DNA of 64,000 bases, taken from the NCBI GenBank assembly GCA_965216445.1, contig OZ244166.1, positions 2,108,001 through 2,172,000 of the forward strand, written 5' to 3'. The notes below the pieces were generated by a model. The model did not search any database and had not been told where the DNA came from. It was given only the letters and a program-made list of their open reading frames with translations. A program made the position numbers and the translations under genes. Source of the stretch: MA-ANB-1 sp965216445. GTDB lineage: Bacteria; Actinomycetota; Acidimicrobiia; Spongiisociales; ZC4RG35. Shown piece after piece: positions 36,601 through 44,979 of the stretch (position 1 is the stretch's first letter; the number at the start of each line of letters is the position of its first letter).

Positions 36601-38211
36601 GGTGAACGTCTCTTGTACGACCACTCCTGGCTCGTAGCCCACGGGTGCAGCAGCGGTCGTCCCGCCATCCGTTACCACCAACACCTGGGAATCGTTCCCC
36701 GTCGTCAGCGTGTGGTTTGCGGGCTGAACAACTGTCAAAGTGCCACTTCCGACTTCGGCCGTGATGGTGAAGTCACCATTGGCATCGGTGGAAGCCGGCA
36801 ACGTGTTGCCTCCGGCGTCGAGGAAGGAGACCGACACTCCGGCAAGGCCGACCTCACCATTGTTCTCGATCCCGTCCCCATCGGTGTCGGCGAATACGTG
36901 TCCGGTTACGTCGCCGGTCTCCGGCGGCGGAATGTCGCCGTTGACGAGAACTCCGTCGACGAGAGTGTCGGAGAGACCATCAGGATTGGTCACAATGACA
37001 TCGCGCAGGCCACCTTCTGCGGTTGACGTGGCTGTTACCGATACTCGAATCGAATCGGTCCTGACACCGGTCAATGTTGCCGTCAGCCCTGTACCGGAGA
37101 ACGTCACGGTCCCTGCTGCATCAAAGTCGGTGACCGCAAAACGGAACGTCCTGGTGGTACCGGGATCGATGTCGTTAGAGCCGATCACACCAGTGATGTC
37201 GGGCGGTGTGCCCGCCGGCGGCTCGTATCCAACCGGAGCGGTCGTTGCCGAGCCACCGTCGGTGATCGTCGCGGACTGCGAATCGTTACCGGTGGTCAGA
37301 GTGAATCCAGAAGGTGTCGCAACCGAAACGTCGGCATTCCCAAGCGGAAGACCGAGAACCGACCAGTCGCCAGAAGCGTCCGTAGTGACGTTGTGAACCG
37401 TTGCGGTCGAATCTGTCACTGTGACAGACACACCGGAGAGTCCTGTTTCTCCGGCGTCTTCGATTCCATCGCCATCGGTGTCGTTGAAGACATGTCCGGT
37501 GATGTCTCCGGAGGGGATGGCTTGGTAACCAACATCGAATGCTGTGGTTGTCGCTCCATCGGTGATGATGAGCACCTGACTGTCATTACCGGTTGTAAGA
37601 GTTGTGCCAGCGGGGGTCGCGTAGTCGGCTGTCGTGGTGCCAACGGGAAGATCAAGAACGCTGTAGTCGCCGTTGGCGTCCGTACTTACGGAGTGAACGG
37701 TGCTCGCCGAGTCGGTGACTGTTACTGAAACCCCGGCAAGTCCGGGTTCCCCGATATCGAGAACCCCGTTGCCGTCCAGGTCATCGAAAACGTGCCCAGC
37801 GATGTCGCCGGATTCTTCGGGAGGATTATCGCCAGTAACCGTGATGGCATCCGGAAGGGTGTCAAACAGACCGTCGGGGTTTGTGGCTGTTAATGACCGC
37901 AATCCACCCTCAGCGGTAAGGCTTGCGGTTATCGAGAGACGCACTGCGTCACCTTTCACAGCCACGGAGTCAACGGTGAGACCTGTTCCGGAGAAGGCCC
38001 AGGTGCCACCAACGTCATAACCGATGACCGCGACCTTGTAGAACCGTGTCTCCCCCGGGTCGATGTCCTGATCTGAACTAATAACGTTGGTGATATCGGG
38101 TGGAACACCCGGTGTAGCCAGTGCCGGAACGACCGCTACAAGCGCTCCCACCATGGCCACAGCCACTATCAACGACAGACTCCGGCGTGCGCCGACTCTT
38201 AACAAACTCAT
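33637..38211 (-). CDS. Giant secreted FG-GAP/VCBS and ASPIC/UnbV repeat protein
   Basis: A 1524-residue protein with an Ala-rich signal peptide (1-33). Two IPT-like segments (about 36-128 and 335-425) alternate with three SdrD/CnaB-like domains that begin GHVFDDLDGNG (139), GHVFNDTDGDG (239) and GHVFADTDGDG (437). Then come two nearly identical modules (532-1028 and 1029-1524), each with about seven FG-GAP blade motifs (such as WADVDNDGDLDLYV), many DxDxDG calcium loops, and a closing ASPIC/UnbV domain (ITWPNGVVENLGS). It should form beta-propellers stabilised by calcium on the cell surface or in the medium. No LPxTG or membrane anchor is seen at the C-terminus. The ligand is unknown. Confidence 0.9.
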   Translation of the reverse strand: MSLLRVGARRSLSLIVAVAMVGALVAVVPALATPGVPPDITNVISSDQDIDPGETRFYKVAVIGYDVGGTWAFSGTGLTVDSVAVKGDAVRLSITASLTAEGGLRSLTATNPDGLFDTLPDAITVTGDNPPEESGDIAGHVFDDLDGNGVLDIGEPGLAGVSVTVTDSASTVHSVSTDANGDYSVLDLPVGTTTADYATPAGTTLTTGNDSQVLIITDGATTTAFDVGYQAIPSGDITGHVFNDTDGDGIEDAGETGLSGVSVTVTDSTATVHNVTTDASGDWSVLGLPLGNADVSVATPSGFTLTTGNDSQSATITDGGSATTAPVGYEPPAGTPPDITGVIGSNDIDPGTTRTFRFAVTDFDAAGTVTFSGTGLTATLTGVRTDSIRVSVTATSTAEGGLRDVIVTNPDGLSDTLVDGVLVNGDIPPPETGDVTGHVFADTDGDGIENNGEVGLAGVSVSFLDAGGNTLPASTDANGDFTITAEVGSGTLTVVQPANHTLTTGNDSQVLVVTDGGTTAAAPVGYEPGVVVQETFTDVAAAVGINFTHSEGGQCAPPIGVGSAWADVDNDGDLDLYVTNRDGANHLYMNNGGTFTDEAVTLGVDHTGIDSSATVFVDYDNDGDADLFVANSVGNTLWENQFVGSGVLSFVDVTTTANIADSGRVETATWGDVDGDGFLDLYIAKHMTCVGDNTDRLFHNNGDGTFTDWTTYLCAGGDPATCDDVNGLGFVAGMLDYDGDGDTDIYLVNDNIAGSWQPNKMFRNDGSDGGSGWVFTEVGSATNTDLSINGMGLGVGDYNNDGWLDLAFSDAAPGHLLMNNGDGTYSDASISSGVNAETAGAVGWGTAFLDYDNDGWQDLFFAHGTIGSVAPLANALLQNQGDNTFLNVSAATNMDDEARGRNVSLADYDADGWVDVYIGNYDVAPLLMHNDSATLGSTNGYLTVTVEGTESNRDGIGTVITATTSTGTQTQLISSGFNHGGGSQKAAFFGLGSDTSADVSITWPNGVVENLGSVSANQAIHRVEPATPVQEAFTDVASAVGISFTHSEGSQCAPAIGVGSAWADVDNDGDLDLYVTNRDGGNHLYINSGGTFTDQAGALGIDHAGVDSSATVFADYDNDGDADLFVANSGGNTLWENQFVGSGVLSFVDVTATANISDLGRVQTATWGDVDGDGFLDLYIAKHMTCVGDNTDRLFHNNGDGTFTDWTTYLCAGGDPATCDDVNGLGFAAGMLDYDGDGDTDIYLVNDNITNSWEPNKMFRNDGSDGGSGWVFTEVGAASGTDHSVNGMGLGVGDYNNDGWLDLAFTDAAPGHLLMNNGDGTFSDVSNSSQVNAETAGATGWGAAFLDYDNDGWQDLFFAHGSIGSVGPVANALLRNLGDGTFSNVSAATNMDDEARGRNISLADYNGDGWVDVYIGNYDVAPLLMRNDSALLGSTNNYLTITVEGTESNRDGIGTLISVTTSGGTQTQMISSGFSHGGGSQKAAFFGLGADATATVTITWPNGVVENLGSISGNQAIHEVEPAS
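33640..36618 (-). repeat. Tandem duplication of a 1491-bp module inside the giant gene
   Basis: Bases 33640-35127 and 35128-36618 are direct copies on the same strand; the offset is 1491 bases (497 codons), measured from matched sites at 33981 and 35472. Long stretches agree almost completely, for example around 34790 and 36281. Differences are mostly at third codon positions, pointing to a fairly recent duplication kept in frame. Confidence 0.85.
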
Positions 38212-38377
38212 CCCAACCCCCTGGTCTCCCTATTCCACGATTGTCCAAAATGCTACCAAGTTCGCGCGGAGCGTGCGTCGAAAACACGTAGAGAGAGCAA
38301 GAAACACCCAGAGAGGTGCACTCCCTCCGCTTGCGGCTGTCCACCTGCCCGGCATGAGAAGTCACAAATCAACGGTT

Positions 38378-38479
38378 GGAGGTTGGCGAAGCCAAACTCC
38401 TCAGGAACGCGAAGCGTTCCCACTCCTTCGGGTTGCTTGCGAGTTGCTTCGCAACTCGACTTCGTGGCTCGGCTTCGCC
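38378..38479. repeat. Array of short hairpins with GAA/TTC loops
   Basis: Upstream of the ArsR-like gene lie three clear hairpins, each closed by a three-base GAA or TTC loop. One spans 38378-38400 (10-bp arms with one mismatch), one 38404-38420 (GGAACGC-GAA-GCGTTCC) and one 38440-38458 (CGAGTTGC-TTC-GCAACTCG). A shorter GGC-TTC-GCC occurs at 38471-38479. The rest of the 38212-38520 gap shows no gene. Part of the array has a decayed match at 5376-5425. Confidence 0.75.
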
Positions 38480-38519
38480 TCTGGCGGGAGAGAGCAAGCA
38501 GATCTGAAAAACCGGTTGA

Positions 38520-38565
38520 CAAATGGTCGGGAATAGTCGACCATACGGGAATGCCCGACCATTTG
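38520..38565 (+). promoter_or_regulatory. Inverted-repeat operator overlapping the ArsR-like gene start
   Basis: ATGGTCG (38523-38529) and CGACCAT (38538-38544) form an inverted repeat with an 8-base spacer. A third half-site CGACCAT (38556-38562) lies inside the first codons. The outer arms CAAATGGTCGGG (38520-38531) and CCCGACCATTTG (38554-38565) also pair. TTGACA at 38516 is a -35 candidate, but a matching -10 is poor. Most likely the binding site of the regulator just downstream. Confidence 0.65.
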
Positions 38566-39138
38566 GCTCCGGATTACGAGCTTGAAGAGACCCTGCCGAT
38601 CGAGACCGTTGATCAGTTCAAAGCACTATTCGACGAGACCAGGATGCAGATTGTCGATCTGCTGACCGAACGAGCAGCGACAACGACCGAAATCGCCGAA
38701 ACACTCTCCCGACCCAAAGGCACGATAGGGCATCACATTCAGGTCATGGAGGAAGCCGGGCTCATCCATGTAGTTCGCACTAAGAAAGTCCGGGCTATCC
38801 AGGCCAAGTACTACGGCCGGGTGGCCCGGACTTTCCTCCTGACGTCAAAACTCGACGTCGATGTCGAAGTATCGCCGGACTACTTTTTGACCTCGGCGGC
38901 GTCCGAGTACGCAAAGGCCGCCCACCTTCACGAGGTCGAAGGCGGAGTCCCCATGGTGAGCACGCTCAGGTATGCACGGATTCCTGAAGATCGAGCTCAA
39001 GAGTGGGTCCTCAGACTGTCGGAACTGGTCCAAGAGTTTGTTGCGGAGCCACGCTCTGGCGACACAACTTTCGGACTCCTGGCCGCAATCTACCCAACTG
39101 ATCGCCCCCATCTCCCCGACCCCGAGGTAGACAAGTGA
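38551..39138 (+). CDS. ArsR-type winged-helix transcription regulator
   Basis: A 195-residue regulator. DQFKALFDETRMQIVDLLTERAATTTEIAETLSRPKGTIGHHI is an ArsR-like winged helix (residues 21-65), followed by the wing EAGLIHVVRTKK. The remaining 110 residues are a separate domain without Cys metal sites, so a metal sensor is unlikely. ATG 38551 is chosen because the domain begins soon after and because it sits in the operator; the longer frame crosses the hairpin array. It overlaps the MFS gene by 4 bases. Confidence 0.85.
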   Translation: MPDHLAPDYELEETLPIETVDQFKALFDETRMQIVDLLTERAATTTEIAETLSRPKGTIGHHIQVMEEAGLIHVVRTKKVRAIQAKYYGRVARTFLLTSKLDVDVEVSPDYFLTSAASEYAKAAHLHEVEGGVPMVSTLRYARIPEDRAQEWVLRLSELVQEFVAEPRSGDTTFGLLAAIYPTDRPHLPDPEVDK

Positions 39139-40493
39139 AAGACAGGCTCGGACCGAACTATTGGAAATTGTGGACGGCTTCGGTCATCTCCAACTTTGGT
39201 GACGGTGTAGCCACGGTCGCCTACCCCTGGCTGGCGTCTGCGGTTACCCGCGATCCCCTTCATATTGCCTTGGTTGCGGTTGCCACTCGAATTCCTTGGC
39301 TGGTGTTCTCTCTCCCCGCCGGAGTGATCACCGATCGGGTGGATCGAAGGAAACTGGTTGGGTTCATGGATATCGGACGGTTCCTGATCACCCTCGGTGT
39401 CGGCTTCGCTGTTTTGTCTTCGCAATCTGGGCTGGCCACACCCGACGAAATAGCTTCCGGTGCCGCTTCAACCCCGGCCAACGCCGGATTCCTCCTGTTT
39501 GTCATCTATGCGGCTGCCCTCCTTCTCGGGGTCGCGGAGGTCCTCCGTGACAACTCGGCGCAGACACTCCTCCCGTCGATTGTCTCGGAGAACAACCTGG
39601 AGAAGGCAAACGGTCGGATGTGGGGCGCAGAGATGATCATGAACTCGTTCGCCGGACCACCGATCGCCGGTTTTCTACTGGCAGCTGCGTTTGCTCTTCC
39701 TTTCTTCGTTGACGCGGGGACGTTCGCTGTTGCCGCAGCTCTGATCTTCACGATCTCGGGGCAATTCCGCCCCAAGGCGAACCCCGACGCGGCCGAAACG
39801 GAGAAGCGCTCGTTCAAGAAGGAGTTGAAGGAGGGCGTCAGTTGGCTCTGGCAGCACCCACTGTTCAAGCCGATGGCGATCGCCCTGGGTGTCGTGAACG
39901 CTCTGTTCCAACTTGCCCTGGCTACCGCCGTCCTCTTCGCCCAGGATGTCTTGCAGCTGGACGCGACAGAGTTTGGCCTCCTATTGACCGCCGGGGCCGC
40001 AGGTGGCGTGTTGGGCTCCCTAATCGCCTCAAAGGTCTCGGAGAAGATCGGTCAAGGTGCGTCGCTGTTCCTGGCGATCCTCATGACCGCACTCACACTC
40101 GCGATCATTGGTGTGGCCTCGTCGGCGGTGCTGGTCTGGGCGATGTTCGCCATCGGTGCCGTGTTCATTGTCCTATGGAACGTGATCACGGTGTCACTAC
40201 GCCAGGCCCTGATCCCCGACCACCTCCTTGGCAGAGTCAATTCGGTTTATCGATTCATCGGTTGGGGCATGATGCCAATTGGTTCAATCCTCGGGGGCGC
40301 GTTGGTATGGGCTATGGAGCCAGTCGTCGGACGCGAATGGGCGCTCAGAATCCCCTTTTTCGTCGCTGCCGGAGCAAATGTCTTGCTCTATCTCTACGCG
40401 CTTCCTCGCTTGAACAGCACCAAGATCGAGGAAGCCCGTCAGCTCAGTACGGAGTCGTCAGACTCGTCGCTGGAGCCAGTCGTCGAGGATTGA
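39135..40493 (+). CDS. Major facilitator superfamily exporter (EntS/MFS_3 type)
   Basis: A 452-residue membrane protein with about 12 hydrophobic helices and the cytoplasmic loop motif ITDRVDRRKLVG between helices 2 and 3. The opening NYWKLWTASVISNFGDGVATVAYPWLA is typical of the drug/siderophore exporter branch. The GTG start overlaps the regulator stop, and the operator upstream suggests that the regulator controls export of an unknown compound. The last 55 bases overlap a convergent gene. Confidence 0.87.
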   Translation: MKDRLGPNYWKLWTASVISNFGDGVATVAYPWLASAVTRDPLHIALVAVATRIPWLVFSLPAGVITDRVDRRKLVGFMDIGRFLITLGVGFAVLSSQSGLATPDEIASGAASTPANAGFLLFVIYAAALLLGVAEVLRDNSAQTLLPSIVSENNLEKANGRMWGAEMIMNSFAGPPIAGFLLAAAFALPFFVDAGTFAVAAALIFTISGQFRPKANPDAAETEKRSFKKELKEGVSWLWQHPLFKPMAIALGVVNALFQLALATAVLFAQDVLQLDATEFGLLLTAGAAGGVLGSLIASKVSEKIGQGASLFLAILMTALTLAIIGVASSAVLVWAMFAIGAVFIVLWNVITVSLRQALIPDHLLGRVNSVYRFIGWGMMPIGSILGGALVWAMEPVVGREWALRIPFFVAAGANVLLYLYALPRLNSTKIEEARQLSTESSDSSLEPVVED

Positions 40494-40969
40494 CCTTCTC
40501 CGCCTAACACCCAGAAGGCCAGTGCCGAAAGGGCAGCTGCGCCAAAAGCGACAGCGAGCCAACCCCAGCGTCGAGTGTCTTCACCGATCGCGTCGTCTTC
40601 TGCCGCAGATGTGGTTGTTGCCGTGTCACTGTTCCCCGACTCGAATACCAGGCCGAGCTCCATCAACGAGGCCGGTTCTGATCTCACCGAATTGGGTCCG
40701 AGCGTCTCGAACACAACCTGATAGTTGACTGGCATCAGTTCTGTTCTGATCGAGTAGACACCGTCGGTCTTCGCCACCAGTGGAATCAAGACCGGTGACT
40801 GGTTCGGAAACGTGAGATGGGCGACTACGGATTCCGCCTCGTGGTCGATTTCGACACGTATCTGCACCTCAACGGCATTAGTTGTTGTGGAGACAAGTTC
40901 AGCGGAGGCTGCGGTGAACCCCGCGCCGAGTTCCGCCGCGAGAAGAATCACCGCAAGTGCTTTGAGCAT
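40439..40969 (-). CDS. Membrane-anchored extracytoplasmic protein of unknown function
   Basis: A 176-residue protein with a signal peptide (1-23), a beta-rich extracytoplasmic domain of about 100 residues (VEVQIRVEIDHEAESVVAHLTFP), a Thr/Ser/Asp-rich spacer, and a C-terminal membrane helix (WGWLAVAFGAAALSALAFWVL). The domain resembles small beta-sandwich proteins such as YtkA or CopC by pattern only; no metal motif is seen. It overlaps the MFS gene end. Confidence 0.6.
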   Translation of the reverse strand: MLKALAVILLAAELGAGFTAASAELVSTTTNAVEVQIRVEIDHEAESVVAHLTFPNQSPVLIPLVAKTDGVYSIRTELMPVNYQVVFETLGPNSVRSEPASLMELGLVFESGNSDTATTTSAAEDDAIGEDTRRWGWLAVAFGAAALSALAFWVLGGEGQSSTTGSSDESDDSVLS

Positions 40970-41076
40970 TGATCGGGACGGTAGTCACCCTACGATGCTG
41001 ACCGGCCCGGGAAGCCTTGACGAAGGGACGGAGAGGTTGTTGCGAGAGGGACGCCAGAGCGTCACGGTGATGCGCG

Positions 41077-43695
41077 GTGTTTAGGACCCCGCCTTTTCTG
41101 CGTGCCCCGAAGCTGTTGTTCTCACGGCCGGCAGTCCTGATCGCCGTGATCGGGGCCGCCGCCATCCTGGGGATGGTTGCCGCTCTGACACCGCTGTTCA
41201 TGTCGTCGGCTTCCAGTGCTGCCCTCCAGCAGGAATTGGCTGGTCGATGTCCGGCGTCCTTCGGTGGCGAGACAATCAACTTTGCCGACTACGACGTGGC
41301 CCGCAACCAACTCACCGATTTGACCAAAGATGACCCTTCATTCTTGCCCCCACGGCTCTACTTGGAAGGGGCCCTGGTCCAAGCCTCCAACACAAGTGGT
41401 GAGGGTCTGCAGATTCCCATCCGGTTCACCGGGCGGGACGAGTTTCGAGACCACATAGAGCTCATCGAAGGCGAGCACGGCCCAGGGGTTTACATCGACG
41501 ATGTAACTGCGCGGGACCTGGCGGCATCACCCGGCGATACCATCTCATTCTTCTCCCAGGGCGACTCGTACGAGTTTGAAGTTCAAGCCGTCTACCGAGG
41601 GCTCTACGACCGTCTGGCCGACCCCTACTGGTGTTTCCTGGAGAGTGTCCTGGCAGTGACGGTCATGGGCGACCTCCAACCACCGTTGGTATTGGTTGAT
41701 ACCGATTATTTCGACGACAACAGCGAAGTGTTCTCGAGGGTTTTTGCCTCATACGGGAGAGGGATCGGCACCTGGGAACTCCCTATCGACATTGAAGAGT
41801 TGACCGTTCCGGCGGCAATCAAAGCGGCGGCGACGATGGAGAACACCGACGAGTCGGTTCATGACACCCTCGACACACCACAGTTCTTCCTCCACCCCAG
41901 CATCCATTCAGACCTCCCATTGGTAACGGTGCGGGTCCAGGCCCTCTCGGAGGCTCTCCGCACATCGATCCTTCCACTGGCCGCGGTGGTCCTGCTCGCT
42001 GCTATTGCCCTGGTTGGTGGTGCGGGTTCCTATTGGATCGATCGACGGAAAACAGAATTGCAATACCTCTCGGCGTTGGGAGCCGGTCCAGCCGCAGTCG
42101 CCTACAAGGCGGTGCTGGAGTTTGCGGTGCCGATGTTCCTCGGAGGCACTTTGGGCTGGGTCCTGGCCAACTTACTCATCCCCGGCGTGGGCCCATCGCC
42201 AGACATCGACCCGTCGGCGAGGCTGACCGCCGTTTGGACCGTGACGGGAGCGATTGTCCTGTCGCTCCTTGCCGTAGCTGCCATCGCCGCCACACGAGCC
42301 CGCGGACTCCTCGACCACAAACCTCAATCCCGGCGCAGCCTGGCCTGGCGGATACCAATGCTCATCGTGGCAGTCATTGGAGCGATAGTCGTCCGCAACG
42401 CGATAGGCGAGACTGCAGTCGTGACTCGCGAGAATCAGCTCGTGGGCTCAGTGGACCCGTTAGTTCTTTTCCTTCCTCTATTCACCTTCACGGCAGCTGT
42501 GCTCCTTACCGCCGAAATCGTCATTCGGCTTTTTCCCCTCATCAAGCGGCTCGGTGCGAAAGGGCACGCTTTGTATCTGGCAAGTCGCAGAATTGTGAGC
42601 GCTCCCACTCTGGTGATTGCCCTGGTCGCTGGGGCAGCTCTTCCCGTTGCCACTCTCATCTACGCAGCTTCGTTGACCCGGTCGGCCACATCCACGATCG
42701 ATGCGAAAGGACGAACATTCATTGGTTCCGACGTAGCCACACCGGTATTCGGGCCAATTGATCCGCCTGGAGAGCTCACTGATGTCTCCACCGTGGTGAT
42801 CAAGTCGGAAAGGGCTGATGTCAATGGCGTGGAAGTCGATGTCCTCGCCATCGACCCGGAGACCTTTGGGAGAGGAGCATTTTGGGAGGAGGAGTTCGCT
42901 GAAGTCCCCCTCCAAACCATCCTTGACGCAATTCGTGGCGATACCGACGGCGCACCGCTCGACGCGTATGTTGCAAATGGCTCCCTCGACGACGGAGAAC
43001 TGCTCGTGAGAAGCGATCTTGTCACGCTGAACGTCGTCGGTGAGGTCGAGAGCTTTCCCGGGACCCGACGGAGCCGACCTTTGGTGATCGTCGACAGGCA
43101 GAGGTTCATCAATGTCTTCTCCGACGATGAGGGCCGTCTAGTCGGGAGTCGATATCTCATGTGGACCCTGGACCGAACCGGCAAGCAGGTGGAGGAGGAG
43201 ATGAGCCGAGCCGGTCTGGGCTATGCCTTCACCGTGTCCGCGTCCACAACGCTCGACCAGCTCAAGTTTGCCGCGTTGATCTGGACCTTCGACTTTCTCG
43301 AGATCTATTCGGCACTGGCAGGTCTGATTGCAATTGGTGCGGTGCTTCTCTACGTCGACACACGCCAACGGGCTCGGAACCTGTCATATGCGCTGGCGAG
43401 ACGAATGGGGTTGACCCGGAGAGAACACATAGGCGCGGGGATCATCGAGATCGGGTCACTCACGATTCTGGGCGTATTAGTCGGGATCGTGGCCGGAAGA
43501 TTCCCGGCGAGACAACTCTATTTGATCCTTGACGCAGTACCTGACACTCCACCTCCACCGAGATGGATCGGAGCCCTGGACTTGACGGTTGTGGTACTGC
43601 TGGTGGGCGTGATCGTCTCGATTACCGCAGCATTGCTCGCACAACGAACTGCCGACAGCGCAGATACTTCGGAGTTGCTCAGACATGGTGAATGA
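41077..43695 (+). CDS. FtsX/MacB-type ABC transporter permease
   Basis: An 872-residue permease with one N-terminal helix (about 17-40), a large extracytoplasmic domain (about 45-300), a group of helices around 305-535, a second extracytoplasmic domain (about 540-725) and three terminal helices. This is the duplicated FtsX plan of single-chain permeases that export or extract lipids, peptides or lipoproteins. GTG start. It overlaps the first ATPase gene by 11 bases, so the three genes form one transporter unit. Confidence 0.85.
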   Translation: MFRTPPFLRAPKLLFSRPAVLIAVIGAAAILGMVAALTPLFMSSASSAALQQELAGRCPASFGGETINFADYDVARNQLTDLTKDDPSFLPPRLYLEGALVQASNTSGEGLQIPIRFTGRDEFRDHIELIEGEHGPGVYIDDVTARDLAASPGDTISFFSQGDSYEFEVQAVYRGLYDRLADPYWCFLESVLAVTVMGDLQPPLVLVDTDYFDDNSEVFSRVFASYGRGIGTWELPIDIEELTVPAAIKAAATMENTDESVHDTLDTPQFFLHPSIHSDLPLVTVRVQALSEALRTSILPLAAVVLLAAIALVGGAGSYWIDRRKTELQYLSALGAGPAAVAYKAVLEFAVPMFLGGTLGWVLANLLIPGVGPSPDIDPSARLTAVWTVTGAIVLSLLAVAAIAATRARGLLDHKPQSRRSLAWRIPMLIVAVIGAIVVRNAIGETAVVTRENQLVGSVDPLVLFLPLFTFTAAVLLTAEIVIRLFPLIKRLGAKGHALYLASRRIVSAPTLVIALVAGAALPVATLIYAASLTRSATSTIDAKGRTFIGSDVATPVFGPIDPPGELTDVSTVVIKSERADVNGVEVDVLAIDPETFGRGAFWEEEFAEVPLQTILDAIRGDTDGAPLDAYVANGSLDDGELLVRSDLVTLNVVGEVESFPGTRRSRPLVIVDRQRFINVFSDDEGRLVGSRYLMWTLDRTGKQVEEEMSRAGLGYAFTVSASTTLDQLKFAALIWTFDFLEIYSALAGLIAIGAVLLYVDTRQRARNLSYALARRMGLTRREHIGAGIIEIGSLTILGVLVGIVAGRFPARQLYLILDAVPDTPPPPRWIGALDLTVVVLLVGVIVSITAALLAQRTADSADTSELLRHGE

Positions 43696-44350
43696 CAAGA
43701 GACTTGTATGCCACAAGATCCGCCGGGCCTATCAGACCGATGGCGATCTGGTCTGGGCACTGTGGGACGTTGATGCCGAGGCACACCCAGGTGAAATCAC
43801 TGTCCTCGCTGGTCCGTCCGGATCGGGAAAGTCGACGTTGCTCAGGGTTATGGCCGGAATCGACCAGCCGGACCATGGCACCGTCACGGTCGCTGGGCGG
43901 GAGCTGACCGACATGAGTCCGAGGCAGAGAAGAAGGTTCCGCAAGACCAACCTTGGGTTCGTATTCCAGGATCCGGCAGCCAACCTTCTCGGTTACATGA
44001 CCGTTCTCGAGCACGTCGAGATGGCGGGGAGTCTCCGCTGTCGCGGCGCCGATTTGGAGCTGCTGGACTTCCTCGAGATCGAGGACCTGGCCGACGAGTT
44101 GCCGCATCGGCTATCGGCAGGGCAACAGCAGCGTGTAGCCCTCGCAGCTGCTGTCACCGGCAATCCCGAAGTCGTGCTGGCAGACGAGCCGACGGCTGAG
44201 CTCGATACGCAGTCTGCCAAGCTGGCTGTGGAAACGCTGGCCAAGCTCAGGGACCTCGGTACGACCCTCGTTGTGACCAGCCATGATCCCGAGGTAGTTG
44301 AAATTGCCGATAGAACCATCCGACTCGAGCATGGGGCGGTGAAAACATGA
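43685..44350 (+). CDS. ABC transporter ATPase 1 (LolD/MacB type)
   Basis: A 221-residue ATPase: Walker A GPSGSGKSTLL, signature LSAGQQQRVALA (second Gly replaced by Ala), Walker B EVVLADEPTAELD and switch His in TSHDPEV. It begins ATGGTGAAT inside the end of the permease gene and overlaps the next ATPase by 4 bases. It should power the FtsX-type permease. Confidence 0.9.
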   Translation: MVNDKRLVCHKIRRAYQTDGDLVWALWDVDAEAHPGEITVLAGPSGSGKSTLLRVMAGIDQPDHGTVTVAGRELTDMSPRQRRRFRKTNLGFVFQDPAANLLGYMTVLEHVEMAGSLRCRGADLELLDFLEIEDLADELPHRLSAGQQQRVALAAAVTGNPEVVLADEPTAELDTQSAKLAVETLAKLRDLGTTLVVTSHDPEVVEIADRTIRLEHGAVKT

Positions 44351-44979
44351 GTGCTGTGATCGAGATCACCAATGTGTCGAAGTCTTTCCAACGAGGCGAA
44401 ACTCAGGTGACGGTCCTGCAAGATCTGGTGGCTACGGTTGGTTCCGGTGAGGTCGTCATCATCCGCGGTAGATCTGGGTCCGGCAAGACCACGCTGCTCA
44501 ACCTCCTCGCCGGCTGGCAAGACGCAGACTCGGGCCAGCTGCACTGGGGCATCGACAACCCCGAGCTGTGGGAAAACGTAGCGATCGTTCCCCAATCGCT
44601 GGGACTCCTTCCCGAGTTGACTCTCGGTGAGAACATTGGCCTGCCGGGCAGGCTCGCTAACGAGGATTCAGATGTCCTCGCCATTGCCGAGAAGCTCGAA
44701 ATTGCCCACCTGCTTGATCGCCCGACTACTGGTGCTTCGCTTGGTGAGCAGCAGCGCGCAGCCATCGCCCGCGCTCTCATTCGGCGGCCTTCGTTGCTGT
44801 TGGCCGACGAACCGTCATCACATCAGGATCTGGAGCGTCTGCATTTGATTTGGCGCCTGATCTCCGAAACAGCGGCCGCGGGGACCGCCGTCATCGCCGC
44901 CACCCACGATCCGGACGGATTTGATTACGCCGACCGAATACTCGATCTTCAAGGCGGAAAGCTGGAGTCGGCGAGTTAG
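44347..44979 (+). CDS. ABC transporter ATPase 2, divergent signature
   Basis: A 210-residue ATPase: Walker A GRSGSGKTTLL, Walker B SLLLADEPSSHQD and switch His in AATHDPD. The signature reads ASLGEQQRAAIA, where LSGGQ is expected, so one composite ATP site would be weakened. The Glu after Walker B is present. With ATPase 1 it may form an asymmetric heterodimer. It converges with the glycerophosphodiesterase gene with a 4-base overlap. Confidence 0.88.
   Translation: MSAVIEITNVSKSFQRGETQVTVLQDLVATVGSGEVVIIRGRSGSGKTTLLNLLAGWQDADSGQLHWGIDNPELWENVAIVPQSLGLLPELTLGENIGLPGRLANEDSDVLAIAEKLEIAHLLDRPTTGASLGEQQRAAIARALIRRPSLLLADEPSSHQDLERLHLIWRLISETAAAGTAVIAATHDPDGFDYADRILDLQGGKLESAS

Noticed and set aside
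34132..37026. Long plus-strand open frames of 471 and 419 codons
   Set aside because: They run antisense to the giant FG-GAP gene and simply mirror its repeated codons (Val/Asp-rich shadow peptides).
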